Counted from the stretch's first letter, positions 7,608-16,123 are shown. The stretch is 38,983 nt of DNA from an uncultured Varibaculum sp. (GCA_947255165.1 CAMYFZ010000009.1:1-38983), one strand, 5' to 3'. Translations and numbers: made by a program. Notes: generated by a model from the sequence alone, not told the origin.

Positions 7608-8615
7608 ATGCATATCGGCGAGCTGCCCATGATTATCTTTACTACTGTCGCTCAAATGTCAGTAGGGGCATTTTGGATCCTGGGAATTATCCAGCTGATT
7701 GGTCGGCGGGCAGGCGTTAAACAGTCTGCAATCGACAGCCTGACCAACGCGGGGTTGTATGCAGCGGGGCCGCTGCTGATCCTAGGGTTCTTTGCCGCGT
7801 TTTTCCACCTCAACGACCCCTTCCATGCACCATTTACCCTGTTGCATCTGGGATCATCCTGGCTCTCGCGCGAACTGATCTCGGGGGTGCTTTACGCCCT
7901 GTTTGGACTGATCTTCGCACTGACCCAATGGTTCAACCGTTTTAGCCGCACTACTCGTGACATATTCGCGGCACTGACCGCGTTAGCGGGCCTTTGCTTG
8001 CTGATATCAATGTGCGGAGTCTATTACTTTACCGGCACCGCGCCTGCCTGGCATTCCTGGTTCGTATGGGTCAGTTTCTTCTCGTCTGCTTTCTTCACCG
8101 GGTCCCTAGCGGTGGCGATCGCTCTGTTAACCACTTGGCGGATGAAACAGCGGGGAGCCAGTGATAAAAACTTAGATGCGAACAGTAAGGGCCTTAAAGC
8201 TGCTCTGCGCCGGGGGCTCTTTCCGCCTGGAAAACTTCCGGAGGGCCTAATCGAACTAACTAAACGGTCTATGCGGATTACCACCGGTATTGCCGCGTCT
8301 GCCGGCCTGATTATTTTGGTGTCCTACGCGTTCTTTATGACCCAGCTTGGTCTCGGTAGCGCGGTAGAACGACAAGTAGCACAGAATATGACTGCTCATG
8401 GCTACCTACTGATCCGATTGCTTTTACTGGTAGTCACGATTTTGCTGATCGCACTGGTATTGCGCAACTATATTTCTGATTCTGCTTACCCCAAGCGTTC
8501 CCTGGTCATTACTCTGTGGGTAACCTTCCTCCTGGCCTTTGCAACCGAGCTGGTCGGACGGGGCCTGCACTACGAAGGCTTGGTACGCGCGGGTATCAAC
8601 ACCTTATTGGGATAG
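7608..8615 (+). CDS. dmsC: DMSO reductase membrane anchor subunit DmsC
   Basis: This 335-residue polytopic membrane protein of the DmsC family should oxidise menaquinol and pass electrons to DmsB. The opening MHIGELPMIIFTTVAQMSVG is typical of DmsC. About eight hydrophobic segments follow, including those at the start, GLYAAGPLLILGFFAAFF, the stretch around LTALAGLCLLISMCGVYYF, and three close to the C-terminus. A hydrophilic cytoplasmic loop (about residues 180-215) sits in the middle. AAGGAG six bases upstream of ATG supports the start. The stop is followed after ten bases by the chaperone gene, so the block is probably one transcript from here on. Confidence 0.92.
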   Translation: MHIGELPMIIFTTVAQMSVGAFWILGIIQLIGRRAGVKQSAIDSLTNAGLYAAGPLLILGFFAAFFHLNDPFHAPFTLLHLGSSWLSRELISGVLYALFGLIFALTQWFNRFSRTTRDIFAALTALAGLCLLISMCGVYYFTGTAPAWHSWFVWVSFFSSAFFTGSLAVAIALLTTWRMKQRGASDKNLDANSKGLKAALRRGLFPPGKLPEGLIELTKRSMRITTGIAASAGLIILVSYAFFMTQLGLGSAVERQVAQNMTAHGYLLIRLLLLVVTILLIALVLRNYISDSAYPKRSLVITLWVTFLLAFATELVGRGLHYEGLVRAGINTLLG

Positions 8616-8625
8616 CATTAAATCT

Positions 8626-9360
8626 ATGGAGCCAAAGGTACTAGATTCTTACGCTGCTGCTTTTTGTTTCCTGGGTGCTCTGCATCTAAGCCCTCCCAAT
8701 GAGGAGGTGGTCAAAGATTTTCTAGCAATGACCAATCAGTGGCCCCTACCCCTAACCTCGAAGGGGGAACAGGCCCTAGCAGACCTGCGCGCCGAGCTAT
8801 CCCCCGACCTGAGTGCAGAGGACATTTATGCCCTCTGGTCAGATCAAAATGATCTGTACGGAATCACGGGTAGCGCCCAGCTACCTCCATTTGAATCGGT
8901 ACATCGCTGCGACGATGGCTTGGTATTTGACCAAGATACCGTGGAAGTCCGCAAATATTATGGCGCCATGGGATTCCAGGCCCCCCATCTAGGCCAGGAA
9001 CCTGACGACCATATCGGACTGGAGATGGACTTTGTCAGCAAATGTTTACTAAAAGCTGCAGACGACTTCGCGAACGGTAATCAAGAACGCGGGCGACAAA
9101 CTCTGGGAGTACTGTGTGGCTTTAGCGGCGAACACCTGCTAACTTGGGCTCCAGATTTTTGTCTCGAGGGGGAAAAACTAGCAAAAACGCAGTGGCTTCG
9201 CACCGTCCTGATTCTTTCTGCCCAGACGCTTTCGCAATGGGAGCAGGAGCTCGTGGCTGCCGGTTATGAGCTAAAGATTGCTCCCCGGCTACGTCCTCCC
9301 CAGGAAGAAGATTTTTCCGGCCCCGTCCCCGTGCCCTTAACTCGCCGTCCGTTAATTTAG
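8626..9360 (+). CDS. TorD/DmsD-family molybdoenzyme maturation chaperone
   Basis: This is a 244-residue all-helical cytoplasmic chaperone that would bind the DmsA Tat signal and hold the enzyme until the molybdenum cofactor is inserted. The family signature is the stretch EPDDHIGLEMDFVSKCLLKA near the centre, preceded by PPFESVHR and VRKYYGAMGF. A proline-rich C-terminal tail follows. I use the ATG at 8626, ten bases after dmsC, because it begins the family's usual N-terminus; the open frame extends upstream into dmsC but without support. The ribosome site is weak, which fits translation coupled to dmsC. Position and motif agree, so the role is well supported, although DmsD and TorD cannot be told apart. 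Confidence 0.88.
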   Translation: MEPKVLDSYAAAFCFLGALHLSPPNEEVVKDFLAMTNQWPLPLTSKGEQALADLRAELSPDLSAEDIYALWSDQNDLYGITGSAQLPPFESVHRCDDGLVFDQDTVEVRKYYGAMGFQAPHLGQEPDDHIGLEMDFVSKCLLKAADDFANGNQERGRQTLGVLCGFSGEHLLTWAPDFCLEGEKLAKTQWLRTVLILSAQTLSQWEQELVAAGYELKIAPRLRPPQEEDFSGPVPVPLTRRPLI

Positions 9361-9371
9361 GGCAGTAAGCT

Positions 9372-10340
9372 TTGCTTCCTACTAAGTTTTCGTCCTTACT
9401 GCGTTGGATTAGCGCCCAAGATCCCATAAATACTCTGGTGATCAGCTGTGAAAATCTGCCCGCCCTGAAAGTTGGAAAGAAAGATGCCCACCTGTCTTGG
9501 CAGGGCTGCTTAGGCGAAAGCTTTAATGCCGATTTAGCGGCGCAGCTGCTAGCAAGCGAGATTCAAAGCCTGCAGATTTTAGGGTGTGCTCAGTGCGCGA
9601 GCAGCCTCGATGAAAGCTTGTCTGCGGCCCGGACTCGTCTTGGAGAACTGATAATTAGTTATGACCCGCCCCGGAAGGCTGCCCGCCACCCGCGGCAGGT
9701 CCTGCTGGGGGCGGTTCCCCTCCCCCGTCGCCTCTTCCTGCCGGTATCAAATAGCTCCTACCTGCAGCTGGGCGCCTCCCACGCAGTGCGTACCTTCCAG
9801 GCTTACCATTTACTGGCTGGGCAGCGGAGAATCAAAAATAGAGTAGTCGGCGCTCCCGCTGCCGATACCGATGGCAGTAAACGCTCTTTAGGATCCGAAT
9901 CCTCGGGGGCTAATACTGGCAGCGAAGAGCTCCTCCCCTTGCTAGAACGCGTTGATGCCATCCACGTCTTGCGTTGTAATGCCTGCCGTTCACAAATCCG
10001 GCGGTGCCCCGAAAATAAAGATTTTAAGCTGTCAGCAGCCGGCAGCAATTGGCACCAGCTGTGCCCCGCTTGCCGCTTGGCGGTGCGTTACTGTCCCGAG
10101 CACTCTGAGTCAGAAATGGCCAGCCAGCGTTCTCTCGAGATTTTCACCGCCCTCAAAACCCAGCAAAGCCCCCAGGAAATGAGGGAATGCAAACGCTGCC
10201 GCAACCCGCATCCGAAAAGCGAAGGCGAGCTGTGTAAACTCTGCCGCTACCAGGAAGAACACCCGTTTTCTGCGGCGATGCCGCAATCGGTACTTAAGAC
10301 GCTACCGGCCGAGTTACAAGAAAAACTGCGCGGAGTTTAA
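9372..10340 (+). CDS. Cysteine-rich protein of unknown function, last gene of the dms block
   Basis: I do not recognise this 322-residue protein as a named family. It starts at TTG 9372, 11 bases after the chaperone gene, with only a weak ribosome site. Residues 20-90 have the spacing ISC26-GC46LGE-LGC72AQC75 within alternating strands and helices. That pattern resembles the MvhD/FlpD-type iron-sulfur domain of electron-transfer proteins. A Ser/Gly-rich linker follows at about 165-185. The C-terminal half has three CxxC-type clusters: CNACRSQIRRC, CPACRLAVRYC, and CKRC followed by CKLC, which look like zinc ribbons or further cluster sites. No signal peptide or membrane segment is seen. Context suggests a cytoplasmic redox or assembly factor for the DMSO reductase. 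That is inference. Confidence 0.75.
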   Translation: MLPTKFSSLLRWISAQDPINTLVISCENLPALKVGKKDAHLSWQGCLGESFNADLAAQLLASEIQSLQILGCAQCASSLDESLSAARTRLGELIISYDPPRKAARHPRQVLLGAVPLPRRLFLPVSNSSYLQLGASHAVRTFQAYHLLAGQRRIKNRVVGAPAADTDGSKRSLGSESSGANTGSEELLPLLERVDAIHVLRCNACRSQIRRCPENKDFKLSAAGSNWHQLCPACRLAVRYCPEHSESEMASQRSLEIFTALKTQQSPQEMRECKRCRNPHPKSEGELCKLCRYQEEHPFSAAMPQSVLKTLPAELQEKLRGV

Positions 10341-10360
10341 CCCGGTTAAGGGCGAGACCG

Positions 10361-10395
10361 CAGAAAAATATATGCCGCCCCAGAACTGGGGCGGC
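10361..10395 (-). terminator. Intrinsic terminator of the tRNA-Gly-Cys-Val cluster
   Basis: GCCGCCCCA (10374-10382) pairs perfectly with TGGGGCGGC (10387-10395) around a GAAC loop. On the minus strand the stem is followed by ATATATTTTTCT, a good U-tract, just past tRNA-Val. On the plus strand there is no U-tract, but the stem may also slow read-through from the dms block. Confidence 0.8.
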
Positions 10396-10400
10396 GAGAG

Positions 10401-10474
10401 TGGGCGATACTGGACTCGAACCAGCGACCTCTTCCGTGTCAAGGAAACGCGCTAACCAGCTGCGCCAATCGCCC
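10401..10474 (-). tRNA. tRNA-Val (anticodon GAC)
   Basis: The cloverleaf is complete on the minus strand. Acceptor GGGCGAT pairs ATCGCCC, the anticodon loop is TTGACAC with anticodon GAC, and the T loop is GGTTCGAGTCC. The CCA end is not encoded. It is separated from tRNA-Cys by one base. Confidence 0.96.
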
Positions 10475-10475
10475 G

Positions 10476-10546
10476 AGGTGGGTACGGGATTCGAACCCGT
10501 GTACACGGCTTTGCAGGCCGCTGCCTAACCACTCGACCAACCCACC
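10476..10546 (-). tRNA. tRNA-Cys (anticodon GCA)
   Basis: A short 71-base cloverleaf lies on the minus strand. Acceptor GGTGGGT pairs ACCCACC, the anticodon loop is CTGCAAA with GCA, and the T arm has GGGTTCGAATCCC. The discriminator base is U, as expected for tRNA-Cys. CCA is not encoded. Confidence 0.96.
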
Positions 10547-10587
10547 ATAATCAAAGAGCGCCGCGCTTGGCGACGCCCTCTAAATCG

Positions 10588-10660
10588 AGCGGATGACGAG
10601 ACTCGAACTCGCGACCCTCACCTTGGCAAGGTGATGCTCTACCAACTGAGCTACATCCGC
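10588..10660 (-). tRNA. tRNA-Gly (anticodon GCC)
   Basis: The minus-strand cloverleaf has acceptor GCGGATG pairing CATCCGC, anticodon loop TTGCCAA with anticodon GCC, and T loop AGTTCGAGTCT. The discriminator is U. CCA is not encoded. It is the first gene of the three-tRNA cluster. Confidence 0.96.
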
Positions 10661-10672
10661 GTTGCGTATGAA

Positions 10673-10678
10673 AGTATA
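10673..10678 (-). promoter_or_regulatory. Predicted -10 box of the tRNA cluster
   Basis: TATACT on the minus strand lies 12 bases before the first tRNA, matching the sigma-70 -10 consensus at five of six positions. The -35 is unclear; TTGGTA is present but at a 19-base spacing. Confidence 0.4.
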
Positions 10679-10911
10679 TCTATAAAGACCCAAGGTTTAC
10701 CAAACTAACTCTGAGTGGGTCTGCTCACAACTGCTGTGATCTCGTATTTTAGGCTTCGAACTTTATGACCTACCGTCAGTACCTGCAAAGGATAGCCGGT
10801 TGGCGAATTGTTCAAAGCGCGCACCGCAGACAGGGTTGATATTCGGGCATTAGCCCTGATATTCTCTGAAGACCTGCTAAATCAGGATTATCTCTTGGGG
10901 GATTACGCATA

Positions 10912-11823
10912 ATGGGTTTTTTAGGGGGCAGCATGATCGTATTTTTACTACTGCTATTTTTGATTGGCTATTTCTTGTTCTCCGCTATTTTTATTGTTAA
11001 ACAGCAGACCGAGGCGATCATTGAACGCTTCGGAAAGTATCGCCGCGTATGTCCCCCCGGTCTTAACATTAAGATTCCAGTTATTGACCGAATTGCCAAG
11101 ATTGTAGAACGCCGGATTCAACAACTCGATCTGGTAGTAGAAACCAAAACTAAAGACAATGTGTTCGTAGCCATCCCGGTTTCGGTGCAATTCCAGGTGC
11201 AAGACTCGGCTGCCTCGTTCTATTCGCTATCCAACCCTGCCCAACAGATCACTTCCTACGTGTTCGACCGAGTACGCTCTTCCCTCTCGCAATTGAACTT
11301 AGATGAGGCCTTCTCTTCGAAAGACACTATTGCCCAAGAAATTGAGATTTCCTTGGGCGAACAGATGGCGCGTTACGGTTTTAGGATCGTGAACTCGCTG
11401 GTAACCGATATCAATCCGGATGAGCGAGTGCGGGATTCCATGAACTCTATTAACGCTGCCCAGCGCGAACGAGAAGCCGCCATTCAGCTAGCAGAAGCCG
11501 ATAAAATCAAGCTGGTTAAACAAGCGGAAGCAGATGCCGAATCCAAGCGCCTCCAGGGTGAAGGTATCGCCTTGCAGCGGCGCGCCATCGTAGAAGGCCT
11601 GGTAGAGCAATACGAATCTTTACGCGATGCCGGTATCGGTGACCAGGCACAACAGATTCTTTTGATGACCCAATATTTTGATACCCTAGCCGAGGTGGCA
11701 AAGCATTCGAACACTCAGACCCTGATGTTGCCGTCTAATCCCACCGGGGTTACTAACACGATGGAGGAAATCCGCACTTCTTTGGTAGCGGGCTTGAAGG
11801 CAGCCGGACAGCACCAAAGCTAA
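10912..11823 (+). CDS. SPFH/stomatin-like membrane protein
   Basis: This 303-residue member of the stomatin/prohibitin/flotillin/HflK-C family has one N-terminal membrane helix (MIVFLLLLFLIGYFLFSAIF region). An SPFH domain follows, beginning at VKQQTEAIIERFGKYRR and including VDRVRSSL-type and VTDINPDERVRDSMN segments. A helical region with NAAQREREAA and KQAEADAESKRLQGEG is the usual oligomerising coiled-coil. Such proteins form membrane microdomain scaffolds or regulate membrane proteases. No NfeD-type partner gene is adjacent. The ATG at 10912 has GGGGGAT eight bases upstream. The neighbour downstream by 87 bases is a BCCT transporter, but a functional tie is only a guess. Confidence 0.9.
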   Translation: MGFLGGSMIVFLLLLFLIGYFLFSAIFIVKQQTEAIIERFGKYRRVCPPGLNIKIPVIDRIAKIVERRIQQLDLVVETKTKDNVFVAIPVSVQFQVQDSAASFYSLSNPAQQITSYVFDRVRSSLSQLNLDEAFSSKDTIAQEIEISLGEQMARYGFRIVNSLVTDINPDERVRDSMNSINAAQREREAAIQLAEADKIKLVKQAEADAESKRLQGEGIALQRRAIVEGLVEQYESLRDAGIGDQAQQILLMTQYFDTLAEVAKHSNTQTLMLPSNPTGVTNTMEEIRTSLVAGLKAAGQHQS

Positions 11824-11910
11824 GCAAACAACTGGTTTAGATAGTTTAGATAGTCGCAACAGGCGGTAGCACGGTCGCCGGTTAATAACAGATAACGAAT
11901 ATAGCTAAGT

Positions 11911-14253
11911 ATGACTAAGAATAACCAGAATAATCAGCAACATCACCCAGAAAAACGACCGCGTATCTTCCGATACCCACGGAAAAGGCATCCCGGGCGA
12001 GGGGAAGAGCTACGCCTCCTCCTAGAAAAGTATGAGCGCCGGATTTCCCAGTTAGAACAGTCTGATCGTGAACGCGATAGCCAGCTGACGTTACCAAGGA
12101 AACGGTTGCGCAATAGGTTAGCGCGAAAGATTTTTTCCAGGAACGAAGCATCTGCTACGCCTGAAGAAACCGCTAGCGAAGAAACCGCTAGCGCTGCGGT
12201 AGCGGAAACCCCCGGCGCTACTCAGCCCAACGCTTGGAAACGCGGAACCCAGATCGCCCGGGAACAAACCCAACATTTGCTCCACAAGGTACCTTATCCG
12301 CATGGCATGCACCCCGGACTAGTCCGCGGAATCGCGATTGATGAACAAATCATCAAATACCGCACCGATAAAGTGGTGTTCCTGTGTACCGGAACATTAG
12401 TGTTAGCTTTCATCCTTTGGGGGATAATTTCTACCAATTCCTTGCGCACGGTTTCTGATGTGGTTCTGCAGTGGGTGGTAGATAATACCGGTTGGTTATT
12501 CTCTATCCTAGCGGCCGTTATTTTATTATTTATGCTGTTTATAGGGCTTTCACGCTACGGAAATATTCCCCTAGGACGCGATAACGAGGAACCCGAATAT
12601 TCCTATGGCTCTTGGATCGCTATGATGTTTAGCGCCGGTATGGGGATTGGGTTACTGTTTTTCGGCCCCTATGAGCCGATGATTTATTTTACGAATCCCG
12701 CCCCCCACTCCAATGCAAAGCCCGGCAGCTATCAAGCCTTAAATGATGCGATGTCGCAAACGATGCTGCATTGGGGATTAAACGCTTGGGCGATTTATGC
12801 CCTGGTGGGATGTGCGATCGCCTACGGCACCTACCGGCGGGGACGGGTTCCCCTAATCTCCTCGATTTTCACGCCGTTACTGGGACACAAATTTTCCAAG
12901 GGTGGGATTGGGCAAGTAATCGATATGTTGGCGATTACCGCTACTCTGTTCGGCACCTGTGCCTCCTTAGGGATGGGCGGCATGCAGATTACTCGCGGCA
13001 TTGAAATAGTCGGGGGAATAGGCAAAATTGGTAACGCGGGCTTAATAATCATTATTTCCCTGCTGACCGCCGCGTTTATCGCTTCCGCAGTTTCCGGGAT
13101 TTCACGGGGAATCCGGCTACTATCCAATATCAACATGACCTTGGCGTTTTGCTTAATGGCCTTCATTTTCTTCGCCGGCCCCACCGTGTTCATCTTGAAT
13201 CTGATTCCTTCCACCTTGATGAACTATCTGTCTGACCTATTCGGCCTGCTAGCAACCTCTCCCTCCTATGGGCCCCAGGCCGCGCAGTTTGCTTCTAGCT
13301 GGACGGTGTTTTATTGGGCTTGGTGGATTTCCTGGTCCCCCTTCGTGGGACTATTTATCGCCCGGATTTCACGCGGACGTACTCTCCGCCAATTCGTGAC
13401 TGGCGTTTTATTGGCTCCCACTCTGGTTTGCCTGATTTCATTCTGTATTTACGGGGGAACCACCATGTATCTGCAGATACATGGAACGGATATGCAGCTA
13501 AAAGAAGGGGCAGAAGTAATGTTGTTTGCCCTGCTAGGAAATTTGCCTCTCGCTAAAATAACTTCGGTAGTAGCTATGTTCTGCTTGGCGATTTTCTTCA
13601 TTACTTCCGCAGATTCGGCCTCGGTAGTAATGGGCTCACTGTCTCAGCAAGGAAAGCCGGTTCCGGATCGTAAAATCACGGTATTTTGGGGATTGTGCTT
13701 GGCAGGTATCGCGGTAGTCGGGATGCTAATAGGCGGCCAAGATGCTCTGCAAGGCATGCAGAACTTGATTATCGTGGCTTCGTTGCCTTTCGCGATTATC
13801 ATCGCGGGAATTGTTTTTGCGCTGCTGAGGGATTTATCGCGTGATCCTTTTACTATTAGAAGTAAATTTGAACGGGCAGCTCTCTCTAAAGCAGTAGTAG
13901 GCGGGCTGAAGAGCTACGGTGACGATTTCAAGATCGTAGTGGTTCCCACTAAAGAAGGTGAGGGAGCGGGCGCAGAATTTGATTCCACTGCTCCTGAGCT
14001 CACCGAATGGTATCGCCGCACCGACACCGAAGGCAACCCCATTAACTACGATTATTCCTCCCAGACTTATCTTGATAGGCAGGGTAACCCGGTCTATTGG
14101 GATGAGGAAGAAGAAACCTATAAAGATTCCGCGGGAAATCCGGTCCCCTGGGACAGCGTGGAAGATACCTCTTCTGATCCGGAGGCCGCCGCAGGCGGAG
14201 ATACCTCTGCAGAGGTGGAAAATCCCGCTGAGGCCGGGGAAGAAGCCAAATAG
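11911..14253 (+). CDS. BCCT-family (betaine/choline/carnitine) transporter with long cytoplasmic tails
   Basis: This 780-residue secondary transporter imports quaternary-ammonium compatible solutes such as glycine betaine. The core, from about residue 155 to 655, has about twelve membrane segments and strong BCCT signatures. These include FSAGMGIGLLFFGPYEP (binding-site/unwound helix), HWGLNAWAIYALVG, and the tryptophan-rich box FYWAWWISWSPFVG followed by RISRGRTLRQF, as in BetP. The 150-residue N-terminus is charged and contains a duplicated EETAS (15-bp direct repeat at 12163-12177 and 12178-12192). The C-terminus has three exact-length 17-residue repeats (706-756) with the core GNP(I/V)xxD, then an acidic end. 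In BetP the terminal domains sense osmotic stress; these tails could do likewise, by inference. The ribosome site is weak. Confidence 0.93.
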   Translation: MTKNNQNNQQHHPEKRPRIFRYPRKRHPGRGEELRLLLEKYERRISQLEQSDRERDSQLTLPRKRLRNRLARKIFSRNEASATPEETASEETASAAVAETPGATQPNAWKRGTQIAREQTQHLLHKVPYPHGMHPGLVRGIAIDEQIIKYRTDKVVFLCTGTLVLAFILWGIISTNSLRTVSDVVLQWVVDNTGWLFSILAAVILLFMLFIGLSRYGNIPLGRDNEEPEYSYGSWIAMMFSAGMGIGLLFFGPYEPMIYFTNPAPHSNAKPGSYQALNDAMSQTMLHWGLNAWAIYALVGCAIAYGTYRRGRVPLISSIFTPLLGHKFSKGGIGQVIDMLAITATLFGTCASLGMGGMQITRGIEIVGGIGKIGNAGLIIIISLLTAAFIASAVSGISRGIRLLSNINMTLAFCLMAFIFFAGPTVFILNLIPSTLMNYLSDLFGLLATSPSYGPQAAQFASSWTVFYWAWWISWSPFVGLFIARISRGRTLRQFVTGVLLAPTLVCLISFCIYGGTTMYLQIHGTDMQLKEGAEVMLFALLGNLPLAKITSVVAMFCLAIFFITSADSASVVMGSLSQQGKPVPDRKITVFWGLCLAGIAVVGMLIGGQDALQGMQNLIIVASLPFAIIIAGIVFALLRDLSRDPFTIRSKFERAALSKAVVGGLKSYGDDFKIVVVPTKEGEGAGAEFDSTAPELTEWYRRTDTEGNPINYDYSSQTYLDRQGNPVYWDEEEETYKDSAGNPVPWDSVEDTSSDPEAAAGGDTSAEVENPAEAGEEAK
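14026..14178 (+). repeat. Three tandem 51-bp coding repeats in the transporter tail
   Basis: Units at 14026-14076, 14077-14127 and 14128-14178 encode TEGNPINYDYSSQTYLD, RQGNPVYWDEEEETYKD and SAGNPVPWDSVEDTSSD. They share a fixed 17-residue period, an invariant GNP and a Tyr/Trp-Asp pair. The protein is more conserved than the DNA, so the repeat is old rather than a recent slippage product. Confidence 0.85.
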
Positions 14254-14374
14254 CGGGACCGGATTTGTAGGTCGCGACCCGGAATTCGCAGCGTCATTAA
14301 ACCGAATCATTGAGTTAGACACGAAAGCTCCCTGTCTTCGCGCCTCACAGCAGCCACCCCACCCGGATACAGCT

Positions 14375-15283
14375 TCAGTACCCGCCCGCTAGTTGCCAAG
14401 TGCCTAGGGCGAGTAAGAATACCGAAGCTGGCGGCAGCAAACGATGTAACCACAGTTTCCAGGCCGTAGGGGGCGCGGAAAGGATTTCGATTTCTTCCAA
14501 CCGCGCTGGCGATGAAGATTCTGCAGATGACTTATTGCTAACTTTTTCTTTTAACCTGATCCAGGCCGGTTTAACCAGAGAGGTTTCACTTGCAGAGGCG
14601 GGAGCGCTGGCGAACTTCGGACCGAAGCGATCACCAGGAGGGGGCGGGGCCATTTTTTCGGGAGGGGGCTTCGGGGCAAAGGCCGAAAACGGCGCGACCG
14701 GATGGTGGTCAGCAGAGAAAGGATTTTTTCGGGGGCGACTGAGCGCACCCCGGGCTACAGTTTTAGGTTTTCCGGCAGGCCGGAGAATTGTTTGCTTAGC
14801 CTTCCCAGTAACTGAGGGGCTGCGAACAGCAGTGTTATCTGCTTTGGGAGTTAAAGCGACTCTCAGCTCTCCTCCAGCTTGAATAGGCAAAGCAATCGAA
14901 GCTGTAGTTTTAGAGTCGCTAGCATCTAGTTTCTGTACCGGCTGCTGAGCGCCAAATCCCGCGATTTTTACCGTTTTTCCCCGTGGAGACCAAAACGATT
15001 GCCCTTTATCTTTTATAAGCGGCAGTTTCGCACTACTGTTTCCACTTACTAGTAAATTTTTCGCGACATCCGGTCGCACCAGCCAGTTTTTCCCTTGCTC
15101 ATCTGCTACCAGATGGGGACAGGGGAAAACGGTTTGGCCCCGCGGTACTATCAGCTTTAAAACCGCCAACTGATCATCGTTGACCGCCAGGGCAATCCAG
15201 TTGCTGCCGACTGCGTCTACAATATTTTTTTCCTGCGTGAGCGAGGGGAATCCTGCTATTTTTAAGCTCTTTCTACTCTCCAT
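14375..15283 (-). CDS. Proline/lysine-rich protein with C-terminal membrane anchor, function unknown
   Basis: This 302-residue protein is not recognised. Residues 1-115 look folded, with alternating short hydrophobic segments (NWIALAVNDDQLAVLKLIV and others). They are followed by a long disordered Pro/Ala/Lys/Ser-rich region, including a PPPPG run. The end is a single hydrophobic helix (about residues 280-299, PPASVFLLALGTWQLAGGY) just before the stop. That makes it a candidate tail-anchored or C-in membrane protein with the bulk cytoplasmic. It is transcribed alone, divergently from the DUF4191 gene and convergently with the BCCT gene. The ribosome site is weak (AAAG). Codon use is similar to its neighbours. 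Nothing assigns it a function. Confidence 0.65.
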   Translation of the reverse strand: MESRKSLKIAGFPSLTQEKNIVDAVGSNWIALAVNDDQLAVLKLIVPRGQTVFPCPHLVADEQGKNWLVRPDVAKNLLVSGNSSAKLPLIKDKGQSFWSPRGKTVKIAGFGAQQPVQKLDASDSKTTASIALPIQAGGELRVALTPKADNTAVRSPSVTGKAKQTILRPAGKPKTVARGALSRPRKNPFSADHHPVAPFSAFAPKPPPEKMAPPPPGDRFGPKFASAPASASETSLVKPAWIRLKEKVSNKSSAESSSPARLEEIEILSAPPTAWKLWLHRLLPPASVFLLALGTWQLAGGY

Positions 15284-15418
15284 GTCTTTACTTCAATGCC
15301 TGCAAACTTTTTTGTCACCTTATTTTCCACAACCGCCAGCGCCGATTATCTCGCCCTTACTGTGGGGATAACTGCGCAATATACGGTTTGAGTGATTTTT
15401 CGATAGGCTTAGAGCATC

Positions 15419-16123
15419 ATGACTACACAAAATGCCCCGCAGAAAAAGAAGCACTGGTGGAACAACTTTGCGGATGTTTACCGGGTAACTAAACGCTCCT
15501 ATCCCTGGATCGGTTGGGCAATGCTCACCGTCCTTTTGGCAGTCCCGCTAGCAATGCTGATGTTTTGCTTGGTCGCCAAGGTCAGTGTGGGGCGCACCGT
15601 CTTCTATCTGATTATTGCCGCCTCCGCAGGAATGCTGCTAGCTACTACCCTGCTGACCCGCTTAGCTAATAAAGCTATGTACAAGCAGCTAGAAGGCGTC
15701 AAAGGCAATGTGTATGCTATTTTGCGTTCGATTAAACGGGGCTGGATTGTCGAAGAAGAGCCGGTAGCTTTTAACCGCAAGCAAGACATGGTCTATCGCT
15801 TGGTGGGAAGACCGGGAATCGTCCTTATCTCCGAGGGTCCCTCCTCGCGCGCTGCCGAGCTGCTGGGCGACCAAGAGCGCAAATGCCACCGGGTGGCGCC
15901 TTCGGTACCTATCCACAAGATTCAGTCGGGACAAGGAAAAGATCAGGTTCCAATCTCAAAGCTACTTAAAACCATTAACCGTTTGAAGAAACAGCTTAGT
16001 AAGGACGAGGTTCCCATCGTAGGCCAGCGGCTGCAGTCTTTGCAGAATAAGGCCTACCGTCTCCCGGGTGGAGTCGATCCGAACAAAGCAAAGATTAATC
16101 GCCGGATGTTACGCGGGAAGTAA
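15419..16123 (+). CDS. DUF4191 membrane protein
   Basis: This 234-residue protein matches the actinobacterial DUF4191 family (M. tuberculosis Rv2219-like). It has a basic N-terminus and two adjacent membrane helices (about residues 33-57 and 62-85). A cytoplasmic domain follows with the conserved RPGIVLISEGPSSRAAELL and HKIQSGQGKDQVPI segments. The function is unknown in the literature I know. Finding it close to glnE and glnA reproduces the order seen in mycobacteria, supporting the assignment. The ATG at 15419 is the only start that keeps the basic N-terminus, and the ribosome site is poor. It converges on the histidine phosphatase gene. Confidence 0.88.
   Translation: MTTQNAPQKKKHWWNNFADVYRVTKRSYPWIGWAMLTVLLAVPLAMLMFCLVAKVSVGRTVFYLIIAASAGMLLATTLLTRLANKAMYKQLEGVKGNVYAILRSIKRGWIVEEEPVAFNRKQDMVYRLVGRPGIVLISEGPSSRAAELLGDQERKCHRVAPSVPIHKIQSGQGKDQVPISKLLKTINRLKKQLSKDEVPIVGQRLQSLQNKAYRLPGGVDPNKAKINRRMLRGK

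Noticed and set aside
14254..14374. Palindrome GGTCGCGACC between the BCCT and tail-anchored genes as a terminator
   Set aside because: A self-complementary sequence with no loop and no T-run on either side is not a convincing terminator.
15300..15380. DnaA-box-like TTTTCCACA and a TTATCCCCACA-like sequence in the gap before DUF4191, as a possible origin
   Set aside because: Only one near-match is present, with no cluster, no DNA-unwinding element and no dnaA, dnaN or other origin gene nearby.
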